NCBI GenBank assembly: GCA_900107365.1 | Contig: FNPS01000001.1 | Location: 868,001-932,000, forward strand | DNA from: Flavobacterium aquidurense | GTDB taxonomy: Bacteria; Bacteroidota; Bacteroidia; Flavobacteriales; Flavobacteriaceae | Length of the DNA: 64,000 nucleotides | Reading direction: 5' to 3' | Part shown: positions 31,288 through 40,539 of the stretch, piece by piece | Numbering within the stretch: the stretch's first letter is position 1 | Layout: every line of letters begins with the position of its first letter | The notes under the pieces: generated by a model | Database searches by the model: none | What the model was told of the DNA's origin: nothing | The model's input: the letters and a program-made list of their open reading frames with translations, nothing else | Made by a program: the position numbers and the translations under genes

Positions 31288-32751
31288 TTATTGAACTTCT
31301 AACGTTGCAATTGAATGTGCCGCGCTGGTAATTTTAGTCGCTTTTCCTTTTATCCAAAGAAAATAGTCCACATCCGTTTCACCTGAATTCATTACTACAA
31401 CTTCCAGTTTATTGTCTTCATTTACGAAAGCCGTCGACAAAAGCTTGTTACTGCTTGAAGAACAGGCAATACGTTTTGCTCCCGGACGAATAAATTTGGA
31501 GAAATGTCCTAAATAGTAATAACCGTTGGTATAAATCAATTTTCCGGTTTTAAGATCAGCGTGAATAGGGGCCATGCAGAAATTCTGAACGTGGTTGGGT
31601 CCGCCTTTTTCGTCTAATAAAACATTCCAGTCGGTCCAGGCTACTGTTCCAATATTAAAATCATTGATCATCGACATTCCGTATTTTTCACCGTAACTCC
31701 AGTCGGTTAACAATTTTTGATCAAAATCGGCGGCACAGCCTTCGGTTAAAATTAAAGGTTTATCCGGAAAAGCTTCGGCTACACGACGTTCGGCTTCGAA
31801 ATTCATTCCATTTTTCATCCAGTCTTCGTACCAGTGATAACCAACGCCCCAAACATATTTGGCAGCATCCTTATCTTCTAGAACTGTACTCACACGCTGA
31901 TACATCAAATCACGATTGTGATCCCACATGATTAGTTTCTTTTTAGAAAGTCCCGCTTTTTGCATCGTTGGCCCTAAAAAGTTTTTGATGAAATCGCGTT
32001 CTTCTTCGGCGGTGAAAATACAGGATTCCCAACGCTGTACTGCCATTGGTTCGTTTTGCACTGTATAGCCCCAAATCGGAATGCCTTCTTTTTCATATTC
32101 TTTTATAAATTTCACAAAAAAGTTAGCCCAACTTTGGTGGTATTCCGGTTTTAAAGTTCCGCCCTGCAAAACATTGTTATTGGTTTTCATCCATGCCGGC
32201 GGGCTCCATGGCGAAGCATACAAAGTGATTTTTCCTCCGGCTTTGGCAATCACTTCTTTAATAAATGGAATTCTATATTTTCTATCGTGGCTGATATTAA
32301 AGGTTTTTAAGTCTTTATCGCCTTCCTGAATGTAACTGTAACTATCACTGGAGAAATCACAGCTTTGCATATTCGTACGCGCTAAGGTATATCCAATTCC
32401 TTTTTCCTTATCGTAATAGGCCGTCAGGATTTCCTGTTGTTTGTCTTTTGGAAGCTGATAGAAAACTTCCGCGGAGGCGTCAGTCAAAGCACCTCCAATT
32501 CCTAACAATGTCTGAAAAGTCATGGACGGATCTACAAAAACAGAAACCTCTTTTTCTATGGGTTGTGGTTTGGCTGTAAACGAAAGCATTTCGGTTTTGG
32601 TCAGTTTCTTATCTGTGTTTTTTACGGTTTCGTAAACGGTAACCGTTTTGAAATCGTATGTTTTCGGAGCTTTTTTCTGTGCAAATCCGCCGGCTGATAA
32701 AAGTCCGGATAACATGATGGTCAGGCATGTTTTATTGTGGAATGTGTTCAT
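31288..32751 (-). CDS. GH30 glycoside hydrolase (glucosylceramidase-like)
   Basis: A secreted enzyme of 487 residues (signal peptide ending GGFAQ). It has the family 30 fold with GIGGALTDASAEV near the start, YASPWSPPAWMKT, the acid/base Glu234 in YTVQNEPM and the nucleophile Glu337 in LILTEGCA, and a C-terminal beta domain. GH30 enzymes of this subgroup act on beta-1,6- or beta-1,3-glucan or related beta-glucosides; the substrate is not clear from the sequence. It sits in a run with an aldo-keto reductase upstream (24 bases) and the CBM6 protein downstream, a small carbohydrate locus without SusC/SusD. Confidence 0.9.
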   Translation of the reverse strand: MNTFHNKTCLTIMLSGLLSAGGFAQKKAPKTYDFKTVTVYETVKNTDKKLTKTEMLSFTAKPQPIEKEVSVFVDPSMTFQTLLGIGGALTDASAEVFYQLPKDKQQEILTAYYDKEKGIGYTLARTNMQSCDFSSDSYSYIQEGDKDLKTFNISHDRKYRIPFIKEVIAKAGGKITLYASPWSPPAWMKTNNNVLQGGTLKPEYHQSWANFFVKFIKEYEKEGIPIWGYTVQNEPMAVQRWESCIFTAEEERDFIKNFLGPTMQKAGLSKKKLIMWDHNRDLMYQRVSTVLEDKDAAKYVWGVGYHWYEDWMKNGMNFEAERRVAEAFPDKPLILTEGCAADFDQKLLTDWSYGEKYGMSMINDFNIGTVAWTDWNVLLDEKGGPNHVQNFCMAPIHADLKTGKLIYTNGYYYLGHFSKFIRPGAKRIACSSSSNKLLSTAFVNEDNKLEVVVMNSGETDVDYFLWIKGKATKITSAAHSIATLEVQ

Positions 32752-32775
32752 AACTGTGGTTTTTTGGTTAGTAGT

Positions 32776-33771
32776 TTATTTTAAAATCTGATCAATAAGC
32801 TGCAATTCATATTCAGAGAAAGTACTGTTTTGTAGACAACCTACAGAATCAATTACTTGTTCCGGCTTGCTCGCGCCAATGATTACAGACGAAATTCGTT
32901 TGTCTTTTAAAACCCAAGCCAAAGCCATTTGAGCCAAGCTCTGACAACGTCCTTCGGCCATTTTATTCAATTGACGGACTTTTTCTATATTTTCAGGCGT
33001 AATGGCATCTTTTTCTATAGCACCATTTCCGCGATGTGCGTTTGCTCTTGAATTCTCCGGAATACCATTTAAATATTTGTTCGTCAAAAGTCCCTGAGCA
33101 AGAGGGGAGAAAGCAATTCCGCCCATTCCGTTTACTTCTAAAACATCCAGTAAGCCCTTTTCAACAGTACGTTCAAACATAGAATATTTTGGCTGATGAA
33201 TCACGCAAGGTGTTCCTAAATTTTTTAATATCGAATATGCCTTTTCCGTTTCCGCCGGACTATAACTTGAAACGCCTACGTAAAGTGCTTTTCCGTGACG
33301 TACAATCAAATCCAATGCTGCCATCGTTTCTTCCATAGGCGTATTAGGATCGGGTCTGTGGTGGTAAAAAATATCCACATACGGAATTCCCATACGCTTC
33401 AGACTTTGATCGAGACTCGCAATTAAATGTTTTTTGGATCCCCAATCGCCGTATGGACCGTCCCACATTGGCCAGCCGGCTTTGGTAGAAATTAAAAGCT
33501 CGTCTCGATAAGATTTAAAGTCCTGTTTGAATAATTCACCAAAAGTAAGCTCCGCAGAACCGGCAGGCGGCCCGTAATTATTGGCAAGATCAAAATGGGT
33601 AATGCCATTATCAAAAGCAGTATGCAGAATTTCACGTGCGTTTGCGATGTTATCAATTCCGCCAAAGTTGTGCCATAAGCCTAAAGAAAGCGCTGGTAAT
33701 AGTAATCCGCTATTGCCACAACGGCGGTATTCCATTTTTTGGTAACGATTCGTATTTGGTAAGTAAGACAT
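32776..33771 (-). CDS. Aldo-keto reductase (YghZ/MgrA-like)
   Basis: A protein of 331 residues, the usual size of aldo-keto reductases. It has LSLGLWHNFGG, the catalytic Asp-Tyr region FDLANNYGPPAG, the catalytic Lys in LISTKAGWPM, and the His in DIFYHHRPDP. The C-terminus carries the NADPH site SSVIIGASKPEQV. The GGxxN...NNYGPPAGSAE pattern matches the L-glyceraldehyde-3-phosphate reductase (YghZ/GprA) group. It reduces aldehydes or sugars with NADPH. Upstream is the GlcG-like gene, downstream GH30, so a sugar role fits. Confidence 0.88.
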   Translation of the reverse strand: MSYLPNTNRYQKMEYRRCGNSGLLLPALSLGLWHNFGGIDNIANAREILHTAFDNGITHFDLANNYGPPAGSAELTFGELFKQDFKSYRDELLISTKAGWPMWDGPYGDWGSKKHLIASLDQSLKRMGIPYVDIFYHHRPDPNTPMEETMAALDLIVRHGKALYVGVSSYSPAETEKAYSILKNLGTPCVIHQPKYSMFERTVEKGLLDVLEVNGMGGIAFSPLAQGLLTNKYLNGIPENSRANAHRGNGAIEKDAITPENIEKVRQLNKMAEGRCQSLAQMALAWVLKDKRISSVIIGASKPEQVIDSVGCLQNSTFSEYELQLIDQILK

Positions 33772-33778
33772 TTTTATT

Positions 33779-33832
33779 AATTGTGAATTGTTAATTATGA
33801 ATTATGAATTATGAATTATGAATTTTAATAGC
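33779..33832. repeat. Heptad tandem repeat GAATTAT / GAATTGT
   Basis: About seven seven-base units (GAATTGT, then TTAATTAT and GAATTAT) between the GlcG-like gene and the aldo-keto reductase gene. Non-coding. Confidence 0.75.
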
Positions 33833-33846
33833 CTATAGCTTATTGC

Positions 33847-34272
33847 TTATAGCTTTGAAAAAGCTTTTTCTACGATTTCCAGATCGGTTGTGCCTCTGAA
33901 ACCACTGAAACCTATTGAAAGTTTTGTTCCATCTTTTAAAGTTACCGGTTGTCCGCCTTGCCAGCCTATGAGGTCCGGAGCTTCGATTCCGTTAGCATTT
34001 TCATCTACGATATTGTTGAAAACCATTTTTTCATACTCGCCGGTTTTCACTCCGGTCAGCCAAACCTGACTTGCTTTTGTCCAGGCTACTTTGTACGATT
34101 GTCTTCGGCGTGGTTTATCTTCGCCATACATTCGGCCATAAACGGCTCCTTCTTCATCAATAATACAAATAGCAACATTACCGTTTGAAATTTGTTTATC
34201 TTCTTCAATTTGAAGATATTGTGGAATTAAATTTTCAATTGCTGATAAAGCCTGTGCAATTTGTTCTTTCAT
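33847..34272 (-). CDS. GlcG/HbpS-like protein
   Basis: A protein of 141 residues. The segments NVAICIIDEEGAVYGRMYG, SYKVAWTKASQVWLTG, and GGQPVTLKDGTKLSIGFSG match the heme-degrading/GlcG-HbpS fold (PF03928). No signal peptide is visible, so it is cytoplasmic. The biochemical role of this family is poorly defined (oligomeric, heme or small-molecule binding). It is the first gene of the run GlcG-AKR-GH30-CBM6, with a divergent Crp-family regulator 200 bases away that may control it. Confidence 0.8.
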   Translation of the reverse strand: MKEQIAQALSAIENLIPQYLQIEEDKQISNGNVAICIIDEEGAVYGRMYGEDKPRRRQSYKVAWTKASQVWLTGVKTGEYEKMVFNNIVDENANGIEAPDLIGWQGGQPVTLKDGTKLSIGFSGFRGTTDLEIVEKAFSKL

Positions 34273-34472
34273 TATTTATAATTTATGGTTTGCTGTTTCT
34301 AGCTTGTTGCTTTTCCATTTTACATCTCACATCTTCACCTCTCACAATATTAAGTTTTCAAAATTGATTCATTTAATTATTTCATTTCTTAAACTAGATC
34401 AAGAAATAATTATAAATAAAACCTCTTATATTTACTTCCTGATAAAGCCACATTCGATAAAAAAGATAATAA

Positions 34473-35066
34473 ATGTTTCAGCAAATTCATACTTACCTTT
34501 CCAGATCTGCCCGTCTTTCTAAGGAAGAAGTGAAAATTTTTGAGAAACATCTTGAGCTTAGAAAGATTCCCAAGAAAACTATTTTATTGAGTGCGGGTGA
34601 AATCTGCAATTTTGAGGCTTATATCAATAAGGGCTGTATCAGGGAATATTTTGTCGATCGAGACGGAATTGAATTAACGCTCCAATTTGCGATTGAAGAT
34701 TGGTGGGTGAGTGACATTACCAGTTTTGAAGATCAGGTACCGAGTGATATGTACATTGAAACTTTAGAGGATTGTGAGCTTTTGGTTTTGACCCGTCAGG
34801 CGAAAGAGAATCTGATCAATGAAGTTCCTCAATTAGAAAGAATGTTTCGTTTGATGATACAGCGGCATTTATCAAAATTGCAAAAACGATTGTTCAGAAC
34901 CGTTTCTTCAACAGCGATGGAACAGTATGTAGAATTTATCACACGTTATCCAACAATTTCCCAACGGGTTTCGCAACAATATATCGCTTCTTATCTCGGC
35001 ATTACGCCAGAATTTTTAAGCCGATTACGGGCAAAATATTTGAAGGGTGGAAATGGGCAAGACTAA
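34473..35066 (+). CDS. Crp/Fnr-family transcription regulator
   Basis: A protein of 197 residues: a cNMP-binding-like beta-barrel (about 20-125, with TILLSAGEICNFEAYINKG) and a C-terminal winged helix-turn-helix (SQQYIASYLGITPEFLSRLR). It lacks the Arg/Ser phosphate-binding pair of true CRP, as is usual for the many short Bacteroidota members, so the ligand is unknown. The gene faces away from the GlcG-AKR-GH30 run. The 200-base gap between them holds no other gene and should contain both promoters. Confidence 0.9.
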   Translation: MFQQIHTYLSRSARLSKEEVKIFEKHLELRKIPKKTILLSAGEICNFEAYINKGCIREYFVDRDGIELTLQFAIEDWWVSDITSFEDQVPSDMYIETLEDCELLVLTRQAKENLINEVPQLERMFRLMIQRHLSKLQKRLFRTVSSTAMEQYVEFITRYPTISQRVSQQYIASYLGITPEFLSRLRAKYLKGGNGQD

Positions 35067-35232
35067 AAAATAGTTGTTCTTCTGACTTATTTTTTAGCGC
35101 GGTGTGTGACTATAAAAAACTGGTTTTTCTTAAAAAAATCATTATAAGTAAAATCAATAGTAGTTAATTAAGTGTTTGTATTCCTGATAGATGTGTCGAA
35201 TACTTAATGTGATACTTTATGGTCTTTTTTAA

Positions 35233-35838
35233 CTACGACTTATTGGGTTTACTTACATATTTATTGCCTTTTACAAAAAATCGCCAAGGCAAAAAAGCAT
35301 CTTCCTTTGCATACGTGACACCAACTCGTGGTGTTGCAACGATTTCATCTTCGGTATATCGAATGCTATGATCTTCTAACCAAATTTCATCTCCGTCTAA
35401 ATCTTTTTTATTAAAATTAGCATTAATTCCTAACGCTTTTGCTGCAGAACCCGGACCAGATGATATAGCACTATTAGTAATTGTCATATTGCGTCTTAGT
35501 TCCATGATTTCAGTACCAGACAAGGGTTCAATCGCCCTTATTAATACGGCATGGGGTTCATTTTTGATTGAAGTTACTATATTAAATAAATGGTGTATAC
35601 CATAGCATAGATATACATATGAAACGCCACCTTCACTGTACATTATTTCAGTTCTGTTAGTGCGTCGTCCGCCATAGGCGTGAGAGGCTTTGTCTATTTC
35701 GCCAAAGTAGGCTTCCGTTTCTACAATTAAGCCCGCTGTTATTTGTCCTTCAATTTGAGTAAATAAGACTTTCCCCAGTAAATCTTTGGCCAGGAAAATT
35801 ACGTCCTGATTCAAATAATATGATAATGGTAATTTCAA
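35233..35838 (-). CDS. 3-methyladenine DNA glycosylase (AAG/MPG family)
   Basis: A protein of 201 residues, the standard length. It has VETEAYFGEIDKASHAYGG (catalytic Glu in VETEAY), RTEIMYSEGGVSYVYLCYG, NIVTSIKNEPHAVLIRA and SGPGSAAKALGI, all hallmarks of the family. It removes alkylated purines such as 3-methyladenine and hypoxanthine in base-excision repair. The frame starts at TTG (35838) with KLPLSYY right after it; no ATG lies close upstream, so TTG is the likely start. It has no operon partner. Confidence 0.9.
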   Translation of the reverse strand: MKLPLSYYLNQDVIFLAKDLLGKVLFTQIEGQITAGLIVETEAYFGEIDKASHAYGGRRTNRTEIMYSEGGVSYVYLCYGIHHLFNIVTSIKNEPHAVLIRAIEPLSGTEIMELRRNMTITNSAISSGPGSAAKALGINANFNKKDLDGDEIWLEDHSIRYTEDEIVATPRVGVTYAKEDAFLPWRFFVKGNKYVSKPNKS

Positions 35839-35916
35839 TAGTAGTTAATTTAATGCTTTAACAAAGTGGTTTTAATGTACTGTATATTAATTTTATATGT
35901 TTTTAATTAAAATTAA

Positions 35917-36132
35917 TTAAGAGTCAGACTTGTCTTTTTTATCAAAGCCTTGATCTGAATGATTTTCAAGTTCTTCATCTAAAGCGTCATCAAAATCTTT
36001 GTCGGGTTTAGGTCCTTTATCCTGTTTTGATTTTTTATTTTCCTTCTTCGTACTAGCAGAATGAATTAGTTGTTCTTCAGGGTGAAAATTGCGATCGTCC
36101 AGACCGAAATCTTCGTTGATTTCTTTTGGCAT
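35917..36132 (-). CDS. Small highly charged protein
   Basis: A 71-residue protein of almost only charged and polar residues: MPKEINEDFGLDDRNF, then STKKENKKSKQDKGPKPDK, then DFDDALDEELENHSD. No hydrophobic core or signal is present, so it is probably disordered and cytoplasmic. It lies next to another small Lys/Ser-rich frame (36156-36296). Proteins like this occur in flavobacteria with stress genes; no function is shown. Confidence 0.6.
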   Translation of the reverse strand: MPKEINEDFGLDDRNFHPEEQLIHSASTKKENKKSKQDKGPKPDKDFDDALDEELENHSDQGFDKKDKSDS

Positions 36133-36155
36133 AATCTAAAGTTTTTAGGTATTAA

Positions 36156-36296
36156 TTATTTGTTCATCTGAACTGATTTTCTAGTCTCAATACTTGATTT
36201 CTCATTACTTCTTGCTGAAGTTGATTTGACTTCTGTTTTTTTAGCAGATGTTCTGGAGCTGTTTTCAACGTTGTTTTTATGATAGGAAATATTCAT
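36156..36296 (-). CDS. Small Ser/Lys-rich protein
   Basis: A 46-residue frame from an ATG at 36296 (MNISYHKNNVENSSRTSAKK) ending RKSVQMNK. It is basic and Ser/Thr/Lys-rich. Its stop is 23 bases before the ATG of the acidic protein at 35917-36132, on the same strand. The pairing of a small basic and a small acidic disordered protein is the main support. Codon content looks coding, but the frame is short. Confidence 0.35.
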   Translation of the reverse strand: MNISYHKNNVENSSRTSAKKTEVKSTSARSNEKSSIETRKSVQMNK

Positions 36297-36656
36297 TTCA
36301 TTGCTTTTAAAAATTAATACTAACAAATTTAAAAATGCATGAAAGAGAAAGTTTATACTTTTTTGATTTTTAATTGTATTATTATCAGTGATTTATGAAG
36401 GTTGTGTTATTCTTTAAAGGTACTCTTTTCTCTTCTTTAAATGATGCATTTTACCGCATTTAATAAATTTTAGGTTTCAACTTATAATATGAAACGGACT
36501 TGATTTAAATTTTGTTTTTTTTAAATCTATTACGACATAACTTTATGCTGTTCTTAATGTTCAGAGAAAAAAAATATTTTTAAGAATTTGATTTTTTGTT
36601 TTTTACAGAGTGCTTTCTGGAGTCTTAAATTCAATCAATTTAAAAAATAACATAGT
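36297..36656. other. 360-base gap without a gene
   Basis: AT-rich with runs of T and no frame of note on either strand. It must hold the divergent promoters for the small genes at 36156-36296 and 36657-36896. No recognisable RNA or operator. Confidence 0.5.
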
Positions 36657-36896
36657 ATGGCTGTTCCTAAAGAGTTATATAATGCAAAATTCGCAGAGTA
36701 TATAGAATCGCTTAAGATTTTATATTTAGTAGACGACAAGTTTAAAATTATTTGTGATGACTACTGTACTAGTAGACTGAAAGCGGATAAGTTCAAGAAA
36801 AAGTTCGAAAAGTATTTTCAGCATAAACTGGAATGTGAGAATTTATCAAAAGAATTAGAAGATGAAATATTGATTTATCTTATACGGAAAGGGTAA
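36657..36896 (+). CDS. Small protein, unknown
   Basis: A 79-residue protein, MAVPKELYNAKFAEYIESL at the start and EILIYLIRKG at the end. Charged and helical, with a Cys in CDDYC and one in LECENL. No signal or membrane segment. The ATG has AT-rich leader sequence and the stop is 67 bases before the outer-membrane barrel gene on the same strand. Function not recognised. Confidence 0.55.
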   Translation: MAVPKELYNAKFAEYIESLKILYLVDDKFKIICDDYCTSRLKADKFKKKFEKYFQHKLECENLSKELEDEILIYLIRKG

Positions 36897-36963
36897 AAAG
36901 AATAATTTAGAAGTGAACTATTCATCAATATGAAGGTTATTTATTAAAGTTAAAACATAATTT

Positions 36964-37929
36964 ATGAAAAACGTACAGTTAAATCTAAAGTATTTTATTT
37001 TATTATTTGTAATGATAAGTTTGCCGGCTTTAGGACAAGGTGACGGTCCGAGAAATTTACTATGGAGTCCAAAAAATACCTTTGCCTTTCTGCCGAAATG
37101 GATGAGTATGAATCAAAATATTACTCCGGGAAATGTGCTTGTTAAAGACGCTGATTTGCATATTGATGCCTTTCCACTCACATTGGTTTATAATTTTGGT
37201 TTGGCCGGTAGATATGCTCAGGTAATGCTAAATGCTGTTCCTGGTTCTGTTTCCGGGAGTCTGGCGGCCAATCAGCCTGGACTTCCTGCTCCTCATTTAA
37301 GTTCTTCTGGTTTTGCAGATGGTTTTATAGGTTTTAAAATTGGATTAGTAAACCAGCCGGCTTTGAATGTTATTGAATACAGTCAATATGAAAAAAAGAC
37401 ATTCTCCATGATGTTTTATGGCAGATTATGGTATTCAGGCTCTTACGATAGTACTAAACCATTAAATTTAGGTTCAAACCGATTGACTTTCGAATTGGGT
37501 TTTCCTATCGACCTTTGGTTGAGTAATGACCCAAAAAGACCAACATGGTTGGAGATTTATCCTTCCATCCACATGTATACGGCTAACAATGATCCTTTAT
37601 TTATTTCAATGGCCAATAAATCACAACAACACGCTTTGTATTCGGTCGAGAATCATTTGTCACATAATTTTACGGATAAATTTTGGGCCAGTGCCGATTT
37701 AAGATACCAATATGGAGGTGATGTCGAAGTTGATGGTATCGATCAGGATAACAAACAGAATATTTTGGGTGGTGGAGTTACAGCAGGTTATCAGGTCATG
37801 AAGATGTTAGGTTTGAATGCTTCTTATGGAGGAATAATTGCCGGCGATAATGGGGCACAATCAAACATGATTAGAATTACGGCTGTGATTTCGTATGCCA
37901 ATTTAAAGAAGTTGCAGAAACCGGAGTGA
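36964..37929 (+). CDS. Outer-membrane beta-barrel transporter (phenol MetA-degradation family type)
   Basis: A protein of 321 residues with a signal peptide (to about LGQG). The rest alternates hydrophobic and polar residues in beta-strands, with strands such as GFADGFIGFKIGL, SMMFYGRLWYSG, LTFELGFPIDLW and the closing MIRITAVISYANLK, typical of a barrel whose last strand is at the C-terminus. It resembles the MetA-pathway transporter family (PF13557) found with hydrophobic-compound uptake. It sits alone on its strand between small unknown genes. Confidence 0.75.
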   Translation: MKNVQLNLKYFILLFVMISLPALGQGDGPRNLLWSPKNTFAFLPKWMSMNQNITPGNVLVKDADLHIDAFPLTLVYNFGLAGRYAQVMLNAVPGSVSGSLAANQPGLPAPHLSSSGFADGFIGFKIGLVNQPALNVIEYSQYEKKTFSMMFYGRLWYSGSYDSTKPLNLGSNRLTFELGFPIDLWLSNDPKRPTWLEIYPSIHMYTANNDPLFISMANKSQQHALYSVENHLSHNFTDKFWASADLRYQYGGDVEVDGIDQDNKQNILGGGVTAGYQVMKMLGLNASYGGIIAGDNGAQSNMIRITAVISYANLKKLQKPE

Positions 37930-37930
37930 T

Positions 37931-38060
37931 TAGAGAATAGAAGCAAGAAGCAAGAGAATATAGATTATAGAATATAGGGAATAGAATATAGAATATAGAA
38001 TATAGAGAATAGAGAATAGAGAATAGAATATAGAATATAGAATATAGAAAATATAAAAAT
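37931..38060. repeat. Heptad-period repeat TAGAATA / TAGAGAA
   Basis: About 17 seven-base units, TAGAATA, TAGAGAA, GAAGCAA and variants, between two plus-strand genes. Non-coding. Confidence 0.85.
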
Positions 38061-38106
38061 AGATTTTGAGATAAAAGGTTTAGAGTTTAATTTAAAAATG
38101 ATTAAA

Positions 38107-38532
38107 ATGAAACATGTTTTATTATTGATTTGTATCGGTGCTTTCAGTTTTAATAATCTACAAGCACAAAAAGTTATTCATCCCAACCACAATAACAATG
38201 TCAAAGCGGGGAGTTGGCGTGATTTAGGAACGGTTCATGCCAAACATACGGCAGATCATGATGCACTTAACGTGCCCGGACCACATGATTATTACAGAAA
38301 AATTAAATTTAAAGTGACTGATTCACCTGTAAACATTCAAAGATTAGTTGTTCGTTATGATGATGGAGCACCAGAAAACATCAATACCAGAGTAGAAATT
38401 CCTAAAGGTGGTGAAAGCAGGGTAATTGATTTGAAAGGTGGTAAAAGAAAATTAAAATCAATTGAATTCTGGTATGATACTAAAGGCTTTTTAAATGGTA
38501 AAGCTGATGTTACAGTATTTGGAATGAAGTAG
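38107..38532 (+). CDS. DUF2541-like exported protein
   Basis: A protein of 141 residues from the ATG at 38107 (MKHVLLLICIGAFSF), which gives a clean signal peptide ending LQA; an ATG at 38098 adds three residues. The mature part, WRDLGTVHAKHTADHDAL, KIKFKVTDSPVNIQRLVV, GGESRVIDLKGGKRKLKSI and EFWYDTKG, matches the DUF2541 family of small periplasmic beta proteins. The function is unknown. A terminator follows at 38549. Confidence 0.75.
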   Translation: MKHVLLLICIGAFSFNNLQAQKVIHPNHNNNVKAGSWRDLGTVHAKHTADHDALNVPGPHDYYRKIKFKVTDSPVNIQRLVVRYDDGAPENINTRVEIPKGGESRVIDLKGGKRKLKSIEFWYDTKGFLNGKADVTVFGMK

Positions 38533-38548
38533 AATCACAATTTACATA

Positions 38549-38587
38549 AAAAACAAAAGCTCCTAAATAGGAGCTTTTGTTTTTTAT
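38549..38587. terminator. Bidirectional terminator between convergent genes
   Basis: Stem CAAAAGCTCC / GGAGCTTTTG (38554-38579), flanked by an A-run and a T-run. It serves the DUF2541 gene from the left and the sulfatase gene (stop 38600) from the right. Confidence 0.85.
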
Positions 38588-38599
38588 GTATGTGTCTAA

Positions 38600-40201
38600 T
38601 TACTGTCCTAATCCCACATTTTTAGGTGGAAATTTTTTGAAAGTTGCCGCATGTAATTTGGCTTCGGCTGCTAGAGAAGCGGTCCAGGCATTAAGCGCAT
38701 GACCCATAACGCGATATTCTTTAGGATCAACATAAAGGTTAAACAACCATGGCGCCAATCCTGTTTTAGTAACTGTAGACTGATCAATCATTAAATGGGC
38801 ATCTTCAGAATCAGTTACATTAAAATACATTTTATATTCATGAAGACGAATTGCCATCAATTGTGTTTCTACCCAAGTATAAACGCGATCACGATTCGAA
38901 AGGCCGTTATCAGCTAACAGGAAAGAAGTTTGATTAATACCATCAATAGGTCGGTCTGTTGGAACTTTATCAATCGCGCCACCAATAAAGGCTGAGGTGT
39001 TGTACAAATCCATTAAATCAAATAGTTGTGCACTTTGTCTTCCTGGTGTAATCATGCCTTTCCAGTACGCAACACCCGGAACACGTGTTCCACCTTCCCA
39101 GGCTGAACCTTTTGAGCCTCTAAAAGGAGTATATCCACCATCTGGCCAGGAATCCATTTGTGGTCCGTTATCAGAGGTAATGAAGATAAAAGTGTTTTCA
39201 AGCAAACCGTTTTTCTCTAATTCAGCTACTAATTCCCCAATAATTGCATCTACTTCTACAACTGCATCTTTGTACGGATACTTACTGTCGCTTTTTCCTT
39301 CAAATCTTTTAGAAGCAAAATTATCAGTATGTACTTTCATAAAAGCATGTTCAAGGAAGAAAGGCTCTCCGGATTTGGCAAATTCCTGTATTTTTTTGAT
39401 CGAAAAAGCTTCCAGTCTTTCATCGGCTTCTGCGATATCGTCTGTGCTTTTGGTGGCAATTACCAATTCTTCTTTTCCGCCTTTTTTACCGTGAACCAAA
39501 TCTTTAGAAGCGCCCATTTTGTTGTAAGCTTCTAATTTAAAAGGATCCAGAACCAAATCAGGATAACGTCGTTTATCAAAAGACTGTGTAATTTCTTTTT
39601 CTGCGGCATAATAACCGTAATATTCATCAAATCCAATCTCAAACGGACGCATTCCCTCTAATTCACCTACGTGCCATTTTCCTGTCAAAACAGTTTTATA
39701 ACCAGACTGACTAAGTATTTTTGGTAAACTAATTTCATCTGCCCACGGATTGGCTGTTAAAACATCCCCAGCCAAAATCGGCCTTGTTAATCCGGTTCTT
39801 GCCGGAATACGCCCAGTAAGAATTGCCGAGCGGGTGGGAGTACAAGTTGGTTGCGAATAAGTAGAAGTTAATAACAAACCTTCGCGTGCCAAACGGTCCA
39901 TATTGGGTGTTGCGGCTCCAATAGAAGCACCACCACCATTAAATCCAGGATCCCCAAATCCCATATCATCAATTAAGAACCACACAATATTGGGTTTCTT
40001 GCCTGTTTTCTTTTTTAGCGCTGCGAGTTTATCAATAGCAATTTTCTCCTGATCCGGATTTGGAACTGCTGGCTGCCAATTTTCTTTCCCTGCAATAGGT
40101 TTCGCTTTGCTAAGTGGTGTAGCCTGTGCACTACTTTTCTGAATGCAGCAAACTAAAAAAAAGACAAATAAAATTCCCTGAGTAAAGTTTCTTTTTACCA
40201 T
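38600..40201 (-). CDS. Exported type I sulfatase (arylsulfatase family)
   Basis: A protein of 533 residues with a signal peptide ending SSAQA. The catalytic motif is CTPTRSAILTGR (Cys120, converted to formylglycine, CxPxR form), preceded by the metal Asp pair WFLIDDMGFGD (Asp78, Asp79). Further on, FFLEHAFMKVHTDNF and FITSDNGPQMDSW supply metal ligands. A formylglycine-generating maturase is needed and is not in the window. It hydrolyses sulfate esters on polysaccharides or small molecules. It stands alone, which differs from polysaccharide-utilisation loci where sulfatases cluster. Confidence 0.92.
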   Translation of the reverse strand: MVKRNFTQGILFVFFLVCCIQKSSAQATPLSKAKPIAGKENWQPAVPNPDQEKIAIDKLAALKKKTGKKPNIVWFLIDDMGFGDPGFNGGGASIGAATPNMDRLAREGLLLTSTYSQPTCTPTRSAILTGRIPARTGLTRPILAGDVLTANPWADEISLPKILSQSGYKTVLTGKWHVGELEGMRPFEIGFDEYYGYYAAEKEITQSFDKRRYPDLVLDPFKLEAYNKMGASKDLVHGKKGGKEELVIATKSTDDIAEADERLEAFSIKKIQEFAKSGEPFFLEHAFMKVHTDNFASKRFEGKSDSKYPYKDAVVEVDAIIGELVAELEKNGLLENTFIFITSDNGPQMDSWPDGGYTPFRGSKGSAWEGGTRVPGVAYWKGMITPGRQSAQLFDLMDLYNTSAFIGGAIDKVPTDRPIDGINQTSFLLADNGLSNRDRVYTWVETQLMAIRLHEYKMYFNVTDSEDAHLMIDQSTVTKTGLAPWLFNLYVDPKEYRVMGHALNAWTASLAAEAKLHAATFKKFPPKNVGLGQ

Positions 40202-40539
40202 AATTTTTAAATGTTTAGATTTTACTTTAAATTTTTGTTTTTGATTAATGGTATCGATTTTTTATTGTTCCTGTTTGGTTCCTGAAAATAATGTAGGGAG
40301 ATTGGTAATTTTAGGTCGAATTTTAAAAATGATTAATTCTTTAGTAAATATATTGACTAAAAATTATCAACTTGAAAAATCTCATGTTTTAGAGGTTTCA
40401 AATTATAAAATGCAACCAAAATTTGGGCAAAAGAGGATTAATAGGTACTGTTATTGAGTCATTCTTCTATATTTCTATTACTAATGAAAGTTAAGGTAAG
40501 GCAATATTCATCAAGTATTAATTTAATTTTTGAAAAGCT
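40202..40539. other. Intergenic gap, 338 bases
   Basis: Divergent promoter region for the sulfatase gene (minus) and the membrane gene at 40540 (plus). A 69-codon plus frame within it is low-complexity and has no coding support. No RNA or operator is evident. Confidence 0.5.

Noticed and set aside
40248..40457. Plus frame of 69 codons between the sulfatase and membrane genes
   Set aside because: Low-complexity sequence without start-site signal or similarity; treated as intergenic.
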